Below, one piece after another: positions 1 through 6,461 of a stretch of 7,111 bases of DNA; the first letter of the stretch is position 1; each line of letters begins with the position of its first letter. Under the pieces are notes generated by a model. It ran no database searches and was not told the origin of the DNA. It saw nothing but the letters and a program-made list of their open reading frames with translations. The stretch is from MGOM01 sp035455265 (GTDB taxonomy: Bacteria; Chloroflexota; Anaerolineae; Anaerolineales; E44-bin32), in assembly GCA_035455265.1 (NCBI GenBank), contig DATIFK010000186.1:1-7111 (forward strand), read 5' to 3'. The position numbers and the translations under genes are program-made.

Positions 1-1
1 G

Positions 2-694
2 ATCATGGTCGCCAGCCTGGGATACGGCACGCCGAACGGGCCGGCGGACATCGACCATCCGGAGATGCAGCGCAACTTCATGCGCACCCTGACCGAAGAG
101 GTGATGCCGGCCGTCTACAAGCAGTACAACGCTTCGACCGATCCGGCCGCTCACGCGATCGCTGGCCTGTCGATGGGCGGTGCGCAGGCCGTCTTTGGCG
201 GACTGAACAAGCTCGACAAGTTTGCCTGGTTCGGCGGCTTCAGCGCGGCTTTGGTCAACTGGGCGCACACCATCCCGTTCGCGGAGCCTCCCGCTCAGCC
301 GGAGGTGGTGGCGGCGGCTGAGGCGGCTCAGGCCAAGGCCGCAGCGGCAGAGGCGGCAGCTCGCGCCGCGGCGCCTCAGGCCCCCGCCACCCCCCCCGCG
401 CCGCCAGGCGCTCCGGGAGGTCCCGTAATGCGCAACTTTGGTGCCGGACCGGTGTTCGAAGCCCGGCTCCCGCTCCTGTTGCCCAATCTGGATGCCCGTG
501 CAAACAAGCGGATCAAGTTGCTGTGGATGGGCATCGGCGGCGACGACCCGAGCATCGAGACGCACAAGCAGCTCAGGGCTTACCTGGACTCCAGGGGCGT
601 CAGGTACACCTACGTCGAAGTGCCGAACCAGCGTCACTGGTGGCCGCTGTGGCATCGGCACTTCGCGGAGTTCGCCCAGCTGATCTTCAAGTAG
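2..694 (+). CDS. esterase-D/enterochelin-esterase-like alpha/beta hydrolase, 5'-truncated
   Basis: C-terminal part of a putative esterase (Pfam 'Esterase'/Fes-like family), probably cleaving an ester in the periplasm or outside the cell. The frame is open to the left edge, so the true start and any signal peptide are missing. Numbering from the Met at base 5, the nucleophile elbow GLSMGG (54-59) gives Ser56. The acid is probably Asp180 or Asp181 in GIGGDD, and His211 in NQRHWW is the expected catalytic histidine, followed by the family-typical end WPLWHRHFAEFAQLIF. Residues about 94-140 form an Ala- then Pro-rich low-complexity insertion where homologues have a short loop. Triad residues are seen in sequence; the family is recognised from motif order. 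The next gene starts 35 bp downstream, which suggests one operon. Substrate unknown: feruloyl, acetyl or siderophore esters are all possible. Confidence 0.88.
   Translation: MMVASLGYGTPNGPADIDHPEMQRNFMRTLTEEVMPAVYKQYNASTDPAAHAIAGLSMGGAQAVFGGLNKLDKFAWFGGFSAALVNWAHTIPFAEPPAQPEVVAAAEAAQAKAAAAEAAARAAAPQAPATPPAPPGAPGGPVMRNFGAGPVFEARLPLLLPNLDARANKRIKLLWMGIGGDDPSIETHKQLRAYLDSRGVRYTYVEVPNQRHWWPLWHRHFAEFAQLIFK
284..424 (+). repeat. Ala/Glu then Pro/Gly low-complexity coding segment
   Basis: In-frame segment of the first esterase encoding an Ala-rich stretch with regularly placed Glu, Gln, Lys and Arg (helix or coiled-coil-like), followed by a Pro/Ala/Gly-rich tail. The DNA consists of GCG/GCC/GCA codon runs and contains an 8-C homopolymer at 390-397. 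It separates the region after the nucleophile from the acid- and His-bearing C-terminal half, so it is a surface insertion rather than part of the fold. Confidence 0.7.
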
Positions 695-729
695 ACGCCC
701 CTGCCAGGATCTCAGAAAGGACCAGAGAC

Positions 730-1203
730 ATGAACGCGACGCTACCGATCGTCGGGATCGTGCTCTTCATGACCGCGCAGCCCGCGCTCGCCCAGCCGGC
801 ACCGGCTAGCCCGGCGAAGACGAGCACCTCGGCTGCGGAGCAGGAAGTCATCACGCTCTCGAAGCAGAAGTGGCAGTGGATGGCCGAGCGCAACGTGGAG
901 GCCCTGGACAAGCTCTTCGCCGACGAGGCGGTCTTCGTGCATATGGGCGGCACCATGACCAGGAGCCAGGAGCTCGAGGTCATCAAGAGCGGCAGGATCC
1001 AGTACAAGGACGCTCAGATCCAGGAGGTGTCGGTGCGGTTCGTCGGCACGACGGCCATCCTCCTGAACAGGATCCGGCTGGTGGCGGTGGTGGGCGGCAA
1101 CGAGGTGGTCAACCCGTTCAACGTCACTGAGGTGTACGTGAAGCTGGACGGGGCGTGGAAGCTCGCGTCGCTGTCGTTCACCCGGCTGCTGACCCCTCAA
1201 TGA
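730..1203 (+). CDS. secreted NTF2-like/DUF4440-type protein (157 aa)
   Basis: Small exported protein of the NTF2-like (SnoaL/DUF4440) cone fold; function unknown. ATG at 730 is chosen because a purine-rich Shine-Dalgarno-like AGAAAGG lies at 714-720, and the ORF then opens with a good Sec signal peptide: hydrophobic core about 5-20 and an ALA-Q cleavage site near residue 21. The mature part shows the family pattern: an N-terminal helix with KQKWQWMAERNVEALDKLF (45-63), then DEAVFVHMGG (65-74), a central helix, and C-terminal beta strands ending EVYVKLDGAWKLASLSF (134-150). Family members are ketosteroid-isomerase-like, ligand-binding or of unknown function. No catalytic residues can be assigned with confidence. 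The same frame is open upstream of 730 but overlaps the esterase and lacks a signal, so a longer start is unlikely. It sits between two hydrolases, with 35 and 25 bp gaps. Confidence 0.85.
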   Translation: MNATLPIVGIVLFMTAQPALAQPAPASPAKTSTSAAEQEVITLSKQKWQWMAERNVEALDKLFADEAVFVHMGGTMTRSQELEVIKSGRIQYKDAQIQEVSVRFVGTTAILLNRIRLVAVVGGNEVVNPFNVTEVYVKLDGAWKLASLSFTRLLTPQ

Positions 1204-1228
1204 GCCATCGACGTCGCCAGCCGAGACG

Positions 1229-2197
1229 ATGACGAGGGCGACCACGTTCACGGCGGTGACGGCAGTGCTGCCCGTGCTGCTCGGCCCAGGTCAGGGCGGC
1301 CACCTGGGTGCGCAGAGCACCATCGGGGACCTGTTGCGTCACCCGGCGTTCGCCGGCTTCGCGCATCTGATCCTGCCCTGGGACGATCGGGCCTACGACG
1401 AGCAGATGCCACTGGCCCGCATCGGCTCGCTCCTGCCGTACCACAGCCACGTCGATGCGGAGACGGTCGCGGGCGCGCTCAACCGCATGATCGACGATGC
1501 GGCCCGCGGCAGGACTGTCTTCTATCGCTTCTACTCCGAGGTCGAGGGGCGGCAGGAGCCTGCCAGAGGCGACACGGGGCTCTTCTTCTTCCGCGCACGT
1601 CCCGGCGCGCCGTTCGCCGTCGTCTGCCCCGGCGGCGGGTTCTCCTACGTCGGCTCCGTCCACGAGGGCTTCCCGCACGCCGCGGCGATCAGCAGCAGGG
1701 GGTACAACGCCTTCGTCCTGAAGTACCGGGCAGGGCATGGCGAGGCGGCCGCCACGCGGGACCTGGCGGCGGCGCTCACGTACATCCATCGCAACGCAGA
1801 GGCGCTTGGCGTCAGCACCGCCGGCTACTCCCTCTGGGGCAGCTCGGCCGGCGCGCGGATGGCCGCCGCGGTCGGCTCGCACGGCGTGGCGAGCTACGGG
1901 GGAGGCGACGTGCCCAGGCCGTCGGCCGTCGTCATGGCGTACACCGGGCACTCGGATCATGCCTCCGCCGAGCCTCCCACGTTCGTGGTGGTCGGTCGGG
2001 AAGACAGGATTGCCCCTCCCGCAGTCATGCAGAGGAGGGTCAATGCCCTGCGCAAGGGCGGCACGACGGTGGAGTACCACGAGTACGAGGGGCTGGAGCA
2101 TGGCTTCGGCCTCGGCACCGGGACGAGCGCCGAGGGATGGGTGTTCGAAGCCGTCCGGTTCTGGGAGTCGACCCAGCTGGCTGGAGGAGGCCAGTGA
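1229..2197 (+). CDS. secreted alpha/beta hydrolase, acetyl-esterase/BD-FAE-like (322 aa)
   Basis: Probable carboxylic-ester hydrolase of the alpha/beta hydrolase superfamily (BD-FAE/acetyl xylan esterase/HSL-like group). The N-terminus (1-29) is hydrophobic with a possible cleavage after LGAQ, so export is likely but the signal is not strong. An extra region of about 90 residues precedes the hydrolase core. Core motifs: oxyanion-type CPGGGFSYVG (133-142), nucleophile elbow GSSAG (204-208, Ser206), acid in VVGREDRIAP (Asp259), and catalytic histidine in GLEHGFG (His291). All triad members are present in the expected order and spacing, so the enzyme should be active. The ATG lies 25 bp after the previous stop, with no strong Shine-Dalgarno. 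The last codons (Gly-rich) contain the ribosome-binding site of the next gene. The acyl substrate cannot be told from sequence. Confidence 0.88.
   Translation: MTRATTFTAVTAVLPVLLGPGQGGHLGAQSTIGDLLRHPAFAGFAHLILPWDDRAYDEQMPLARIGSLLPYHSHVDAETVAGALNRMIDDAARGRTVFYRFYSEVEGRQEPARGDTGLFFFRARPGAPFAVVCPGGGFSYVGSVHEGFPHAAAISSRGYNAFVLKYRAGHGEAAATRDLAAALTYIHRNAEALGVSTAGYSLWGSSAGARMAAAVGSHGVASYGGGDVPRPSAVVMAYTGHSDHASAEPPTFVVVGREDRIAPPAVMQRRVNALRKGGTTVEYHEYEGLEHGFGLGTGTSAEGWVFEAVRFWESTQLAGGGQ
2183..2190 (+). promoter_or_regulatory. Shine-Dalgarno deciding the GTG start of the aldo/keto reductase
   Basis: GGAGGAGG lies inside the 3' end of the upstream hydrolase gene, 3 bases before the GTG at 2194 (6 bases when only the first GGAGG is counted). 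The GTG overlaps the upstream TGA (GTGA, 2194-2197), the usual arrangement for translational coupling. An in-frame ATG at 2137 exists, but it would add 19 residues encoded within the upstream gene that do not match the family N-terminus. Confidence 0.75.
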
Positions 2198-3192
2198 ACT
2201 TGCGGAAGCGCAGGCTGGGTCGAGGGGGCCTCGAGGTCTCGGAGATCGGCTACGGGTGCATGGGCCTGACCGGCAGCTACGGTCCAGCTACCGGCCGATC
2301 CGAAGCCATCGCGCTGATCCGTGCCGCAGTCGAGCGGGGTGTCACGATGTTCGACACGGCGGAAGCGTACGGTCCGTTCACCAACGAGGAGATCGTCGGC
2401 GAGGCGCTGGCGCCCTTCCGCGATCGTGTCGTGATCGCGACCAAGTTCGGCTTCGGCATCAATCCGGACGGCACACGCTACGGCGTCGACAGCCGGCCGC
2501 AACACATCCGCCAGGTCGTCGACGCCATCCTGAAGCGCCTGAAGGTGGCCCGCATCGATCTGCTGTACCAGCACCGCGTCGACCCCAACGTCCCGATCGA
2601 GGACGTCGCGGGCACCGTGAAGGAGCTGATTCAACAGGGCAAGGTGAGGTTCTTCGGGCTGTCGGAGGCGAGCGCCCGGACACTGCGTCGCGCTCACTCC
2701 GTCCACCCGGTTGCGGCTCTGCAGAGCGAGTACTCGCTGTGGACGCGCGACGTCGAGAACGACGGCGTCCTCGCCGCCTGCGAGGAGCTCGGAATCGGGT
2801 TCGTTCCGTTCAGCCCGCTCGGGGCGGGCTTCCTGACGGGCAGGATCGACGCGACCACGACCTTTGGCGCCACCGACTTTCGGAGCATCTCGCCGCGGTT
2901 CGCGCCCGACGCACGCGCCGCCAACATGGCGATGGTCGGCCTGCTCGAGCGCACGGCCGCGCGGAAGGGCGCGACCCCGGCGCAGGTCGCGCTCGCATGG
3001 GTGCTCGCGCAGAAGCCCTGGATCGTGCCGATCCCAGGCACGCGAAGGCTCGAGCGCCTCGAAGAGAACCTCGGCGCCGCCTCCGTGGAATTGAACGACG
3101 CGGACCTGTGCGCGATCGACGCTGCGGCGTCGAAGATCACCGTGGAGGGGGCCCGGCTTCCGGAGGCAGCGCTGAAGATGACGGACCGGTGA
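2194..3192 (+). CDS. cytosolic aldo/keto reductase (332 aa)
   Basis: NAD(P)H-dependent aldo/keto reductase of the (beta/alpha)8 barrel superfamily, close in style to the AKR13/YakC-like bacterial group. It would reduce an aldehyde or ketone, or run the reverse oxidation. The GTG start gives the family-typical opening NLRKRRLGRGGLEVSEIGYG. The catalytic tetrad is complete: Asp54 and Tyr59 in MFDTAEAYG, Lys84 in ATKFGFG, His127 in YQHRVDP. The coenzyme-binding C-terminal part is also typical, with VPFSPLGAGFLTG (204-216) and VPIPGTRRLERLEENLGA (278-295). No signal peptide, so cytoplasmic. Length is normal for the family (about 330). It overlaps the upstream hydrolase by 4 bp, implying coupled expression and perhaps action on the carbonyl or alcohol product of ester cleavage (inference). 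The actual substrate is unknown. Confidence 0.93.
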   Translation: MNLRKRRLGRGGLEVSEIGYGCMGLTGSYGPATGRSEAIALIRAAVERGVTMFDTAEAYGPFTNEEIVGEALAPFRDRVVIATKFGFGINPDGTRYGVDSRPQHIRQVVDAILKRLKVARIDLLYQHRVDPNVPIEDVAGTVKELIQQGKVRFFGLSEASARTLRRAHSVHPVAALQSEYSLWTRDVENDGVLAACEELGIGFVPFSPLGAGFLTGRIDATTTFGATDFRSISPRFAPDARAANMAMVGLLERTAARKGATPAQVALAWVLAQKPWIVPIPGTRRLERLEENLGAASVELNDADLCAIDAAASKITVEGARLPEAALKMTDR

Positions 3193-3214
3193 AGGATCTC
3201 AAGAGGGGTGAGGC

Positions 3215-4891
3215 ATGCGCGTAGAACGCAACGATGGAGCCAGCGCGGGTTCGAGGGTGGCGACGCTTCTCATGTGCTTCCTGGCCGCGATGGCGGCCGG
3301 CACCGCCGCGTCCTCGCCGACGCCGGTCCCTTCGCAGACGCCCCCGGTCGTACGGGTGGAGAGCGGCGAGCTGCAGGGGGTGGTCGACGACGGCGTCGCG
3401 TCGTTCAAGGGGATCCCCTTCGCGGCGCCCCCCGTAGGCGACCTGCGGTGGCGGCCGCCCCAACCGGCGGCGCGCTGGACGGGCGTGCGGCAGGCCGCGG
3501 ACTTCGGGGCGGATTGCATGCAGGGTCGGTTCGGTCCGCCCCCCGCCCCGGGTGCCCCTCCGGCGCGGGTTCCGTCAGAGGATTGCCTGTTCCTGAACGT
3601 CTGGCGCCCCGCGAGCGCCCCGCCAGGGGCGAAGCCGCCTGTGATGGTCTGGATTCACGGGGGCGGGTTCATGGGCGGCAGCGGTGCCTTCCCGATGACG
3701 TCGGGGGTCCAATTCGCGAGGGACGGCGTCCTCCTCGTCACCCTCAACTACCGCCTGGGGCGCTTCGGCTTCTTCGCGTTCCCCGCGCTCCGCCGCGAGC
3801 GCCCTGAGGAGGCCAAGGGCAACTACGCTTACATGGACCAGATCGCGGCCCTGCAGTGGGTGAAGCGGAACATCGCCGCGTTCGGAGGCGATCCCAACAA
3901 CGTCACGATCTTCGGGTTCTCCGCGGGCGGCGTCTCGGTGCACAGCCTCCTGGCCTCGCCCATGGCGCGCGGCCTTTTCCACAAGGCGATCGCCGAGTCT
4001 GGCGGTTCGCGCGACAGCGTGCTCACCGCGCGGCCGATGCGCGAGGACGGCGTCGATCCGGACTATCCGGTGTCGGCGGAGACGATCGGGATCACCTTCG
4101 CGCGCTCGATGGGGATCGAAAGCACGGACGAGGCCGCGCTGGCCAGGCTGCGCGCCCTCAGCGCCGAGCAGGTTCTGCAGGGCGCCCCGGCCCCGGCGGG
4201 GGCTAGCGCGCCGCCCATCGAGACGACGCCGATTCTCGACGGCAAGCTGGTCACGGAGACGGCCGAGACCGCCTACAAGGCCCGCCGCCAGCCGCGCGTT
4301 CCGCTCCTGCTCGGCAGCAACAGCGCCGACACTGCAGGGAACCGGGTGAAGGCGACCACCAAGGAGCAGCTCTTCGCCCGGTATGGCCAGTGGAGCGCCC
4401 AAGCGAAGGCGGCCTACGACCCCGACGGATCGACAGATCTGGCGGTGCTGGTGGCGAGGGCCAACGACGACTTCGGCCAGGCGGAGCCGGCCCGTTTCGC
4501 CGCGAATGCCTTCGCGGCCAACGGTTCACAAGTCTATCTCTACCGATTCTCCTACGTTCAGACTGCGATGCGAGAACGGATGCGGGCGGGCGCGCCGCAC
4601 GGCGGCGAGATCGGCTTTGCCTTCGACACGCTGTCGGCGGGACGGGGCGGCGCGCCGACGCCCGAGGATCAAGCCGTCGCTCGGATGGCGCACAGCTACT
4701 GGGTCAACTTCGCCAAGACCGGTGACCCGAATGGTCCGGGCCTCCCGGCCTGGCCGCGTCACGACCCCAAGAAGGACCTGATCTTCGATTTCCGGCCCGA
4801 TGGCTCGGCGGGTGCGGGCCCCGATCCGCGGAAGGCGCGGCTCGACGTGACGCAGCTGAACACCGAATCGGGGAAGCGGTCCGATCCATGA
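3215..4891 (+). CDS. secreted type-B carboxylesterase (558 aa)
   Basis: Carboxylesterase/lipase family type B (COesterase; para-nitrobenzyl-esterase-like), hydrolysing carboxylic esters outside the cytoplasm. A Sec signal peptide is visible: Arg-containing n-region, hydrophobic core about 15-30, small residues AAS near 31-33. Core motifs in order: FKGIPFAAPPVGDLRW (64-79), SEDCLFLNVW (121-130), oxyanion HGGGF (148-152), nucleophile GFSAGG (234-239, Ser236), and PHGGEIGFAF (461-470) with catalytic His462. The acid is probably Asp372 in GSNSAD, where many relatives have Glu. Cys101 and Cys124 flank the SEDCL motif and could form the disulfide common in this family. Full length with the typical end FWVNF-like motif (SYWVNFAKTGDPN). 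The start is 22 bp after the aldo/keto reductase stop, preceded by AAGAGGGG. Its stop overlaps the ATG at 4888 of the broken gene that follows. Confidence 0.93.
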   Translation: MRVERNDGASAGSRVATLLMCFLAAMAAGTAASSPTPVPSQTPPVVRVESGELQGVVDDGVASFKGIPFAAPPVGDLRWRPPQPAARWTGVRQAADFGADCMQGRFGPPPAPGAPPARVPSEDCLFLNVWRPASAPPGAKPPVMVWIHGGGFMGGSGAFPMTSGVQFARDGVLLVTLNYRLGRFGFFAFPALRRERPEEAKGNYAYMDQIAALQWVKRNIAAFGGDPNNVTIFGFSAGGVSVHSLLASPMARGLFHKAIAESGGSRDSVLTARPMREDGVDPDYPVSAETIGITFARSMGIESTDEAALARLRALSAEQVLQGAPAPAGASAPPIETTPILDGKLVTETAETAYKARRQPRVPLLLGSNSADTAGNRVKATTKEQLFARYGQWSAQAKAAYDPDGSTDLAVLVARANDDFGQAEPARFAANAFAANGSQVYLYRFSYVQTAMRERMRAGAPHGGEIGFAFDTLSAGRGGAPTPEDQAVARMAHSYWVNFAKTGDPNGPGLPAWPRHDPKKDLIFDFRPDGSAGAGPDPRKARLDVTQLNTESGKRSDP

Positions 4892-5317
4892 GGCCGGCCG
4901 ACGCGGGCGGAGTTGCATCCAGGGCGTCGCGGGTTCCTGGGGTCAGCCGGCAGTCTCGCGGCGAGAAGGCGCGAGTTCCTCGGCCGATCCGCGGTCGTCC
5001 TTTCGGGTGTCGTTGCCGGAGGTTCGGCGATGGCTCGCGCGGGCACGCCGTCGGCTCAGTCCGCCACGGTCAGGGAGCCGGCGGTGATTGGATATCCCAA
5101 CAGGAAAGGGGTGACGATCGAACGAGTCACCTACCCGGCCAGGAACATCGGCGCGACGATCGTCGCCAATCTCTTCAAGCCTGCCGTTATCCAGGCGAGC
5201 CGCAAGTACGCGCCGATCGTCGTGACGCACCCCTGGGCGCCGTCTGGTCGGTCTTCCGCAACCCGCCGATGACGGTGTCGGCCGTGTCGACGTTTCAGTC
5301 AGAAGGGGAGAGTACAC
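4888..5317 (+). pseudogene. decayed Tat-leader alpha/beta hydrolase remnant
   Basis: Remnant of an exported alpha/beta hydrolase resembling YcjY-type family members (which usually exceed 300 aa). The recognisable frame is 4913-5272 (TTG start at 4913, 119 aa). It contains two twin-arginine-like motifs, RRGFLG (5-10) and RRREFLG (18-24), then a hydrophobic stretch and an Ala-rich cleavage region. After that comes a typical domain start: KGVTIERVTYPARNIGATIV (65-84), NLFKP (86-90), and RKYAPIVVTHP (97-107). After HP, relatives continue with a Gly-rich loop and the whole catalytic core. Here the frame diverges and stops at 5272, so no nucleophile, acid or histidine is present. The best start by position is ATG at 4888 (ATGA overlap with the carboxylesterase stop), but it is in another frame, implying a second frame disruption near 4905-4930. 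A short expressed exported peptide cannot be excluded, and sequencing or assembly error could mimic the lesions. Confidence 0.65.
5301..5310 (+). promoter_or_regulatory. ribosome-binding site of the esterase-713-like gene
   Basis: AGAAGGGGAG ends 7 bases before the ATG at 5318, a good Shine-Dalgarno spacing, and supports that start. A second in-frame ATG at 5339 also has a purine-rich AGAGGTGAG upstream (5321-5329) and would give a shorter, more conventional signal peptide, so the exact start stays ambiguous by 7 codons. Confidence 0.6.
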
Positions 5318-6430
5318 ATGAGAGGTGAGCGAGTCCCGATGTCGTGCCGATCGGCCATCCTCTTCGGTGCCACGCTTGTGGGCGTCCTCGGCACGGCCAC
5401 GGGCGTGAGGGCGCAAGCACTCAAGGATCTCCAGACACCGGACACGCCCCTGGTGCTGAAGGCGCAAGGCAGCTTCTACGTCGGCGGCGAGAAGTCCGAG
5501 CAGACCCAGGTGGAACTGGGCGGCCTCGGTCCCGGCGGCCGCATCACCGTCAATCAGATGTACGTGCGGTACATGGTGCCCCAGGGTGGTGAGGGGAACC
5601 TGCCGGTGGTGATGGTCCATGGCGCGACCCTGACCGGCAAGTCGTGGGAGACGACACCGGACGGTCGCATGGGCTGGGACGAGTACTTCGTGCGCAAGGG
5701 CCATCCCGTGTACGTCCCGGACCAGGTGGGGCGCGGGCGATCGGGCTTCAATCAGGCCGTCCTCAACGACGTGCGTGCGGGCTCGGCTCCGGCGGCCAAC
5801 CTGCCTCCGTGGCTGCGCTTCAGCGACGAGGTCGTGTGGCCGAACTTCCGCTTCGGTTCGAAGCCTGGCGCCCCCTACCCGGACAGTCAGTTCCCGGTGG
5901 CCGCTGTAGACGAGCTGTCGAAGCAGGGTGTGCCCGACATGAGTTTCGGGATGCCGAGGCCCAGCCCCACGATCAAGGCCTTGTCGGATCTCGCCACCCA
6001 GCTGAAGGGCGTAGTGTTGATGGGGCACTCGCAATCCGGGCCGTTTCCGCTGGACGCCGCGCTCCTCAATCCCTCCGCGGCAAAGGGTCTCGTGCTCGTC
6101 GAGCCGGGCCGCTGTCCAGACACGTACACCGATCAGCAGATCACGGCGCTCGCGAGGCTGCCCGTTCTGGCCGTCTTCGGTGATCATCGTGACACCCCGA
6201 CCGGCATCTCGACGCGGCCCTCGTGGCAGATCTCCTTCGACAGCTGTCAGGCCCTGATCGGTCGTCTCAAGGCGGCTGGCGGTGATGCGCAGATGCTCAA
6301 CCCGCCGGACCGCGGCATCCGCGGCAACAGTCACATGATCATGCAGGACAAGAACAACCTGCAGATCGCCGATCTGATCCTGCAGTGGATCGATGAGCAC
6401 GTCAGCAAGCGCCAGGGCGGGAACAAGTGA
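5318..6430 (+). CDS. secreted esterase, esterase-713-like alpha/beta hydrolase (370 aa)
   Basis: Exported alpha/beta hydrolase closely resembling Alcaligenes esterase 713, a structurally characterised bacterial esterase acting on esters of halogenated cyclic compounds. The signal peptide is residues 1 to about 33 (hydrophobic core about 13-29, cleavage near VRA-Q). Shared hallmark segments are SFYVGGEK (52-59), QMYVRYMVP (80-88), SWETTPDGRMGWDEYF (109-124), DQVGRGRSG (135-143), GHSQSG (236-241), VEPGRCP (261-267), VFGDH (286-290) and GNSHMIMQDKNNLQIADLIL (336-355). The catalytic triad by analogy is Ser238, Glu262, His339; the nucleophile elbow is GxSxS, not GxSxG, as recalled for the reference. 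At the oxyanion loop this protein has HGATLTG (101-107), whereas the reference, as I recall it, has two adjacent cysteines. Cys266 and Cys310 could pair. Full length. A 31 bp gap separates it from the next gene. The true substrate is unknown. Confidence 0.9.
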   Translation: MRGERVPMSCRSAILFGATLVGVLGTATGVRAQALKDLQTPDTPLVLKAQGSFYVGGEKSEQTQVELGGLGPGGRITVNQMYVRYMVPQGGEGNLPVVMVHGATLTGKSWETTPDGRMGWDEYFVRKGHPVYVPDQVGRGRSGFNQAVLNDVRAGSAPAANLPPWLRFSDEVVWPNFRFGSKPGAPYPDSQFPVAAVDELSKQGVPDMSFGMPRPSPTIKALSDLATQLKGVVLMGHSQSGPFPLDAALLNPSAAKGLVLVEPGRCPDTYTDQQITALARLPVLAVFGDHRDTPTGISTRPSWQISFDSCQALIGRLKAAGGDAQMLNPPDRGIRGNSHMIMQDKNNLQIADLILQWIDEHVSKRQGGNK

Positions 6431-6461
6431 CCGCCGCGTGCGCGGGGAAGAGAGGTATCTC

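Noticed and set aside
523..729. Upstream extension of the NTF2-like ORF
   Set aside because: The frame is open but overlaps the esterase C-terminus and would bury the signal peptide in the middle of the protein; ATG 730 has its own ribosome-binding site.
695..729. Promoter or terminator in the gap after the first esterase
   Set aside because: Only 35 bp with no recognisable -35/-10 pair or stem-loop; a ribosome-binding site is the only signal seen.
1737..3224. Long plus-strand open frame (about 495 codons) overlapping the hydrolase and the aldo/keto reductase
   Set aside because: It is an alternate frame of two well-supported genes, with an Arg/Pro-rich, low-complexity product and no recognisable domain.
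3269..3277. Cys21 in the carboxylesterase leader as a lipoprotein lipobox
   Set aside because: The cysteine sits inside the hydrophobic core (LLMCFL) with no small residues before it, so a Sec signal peptidase I leader fits better.
6434..6445. Inverted repeat CCGC-GTGC-GCGG in the gap before the Tat reductase, as a possible terminator
   Set aside because: The stem is only 4 bp with a 4-base loop (or 5 bp with 2 bases), has no T-run, and is the kind of palindrome expected by chance at this GC content.
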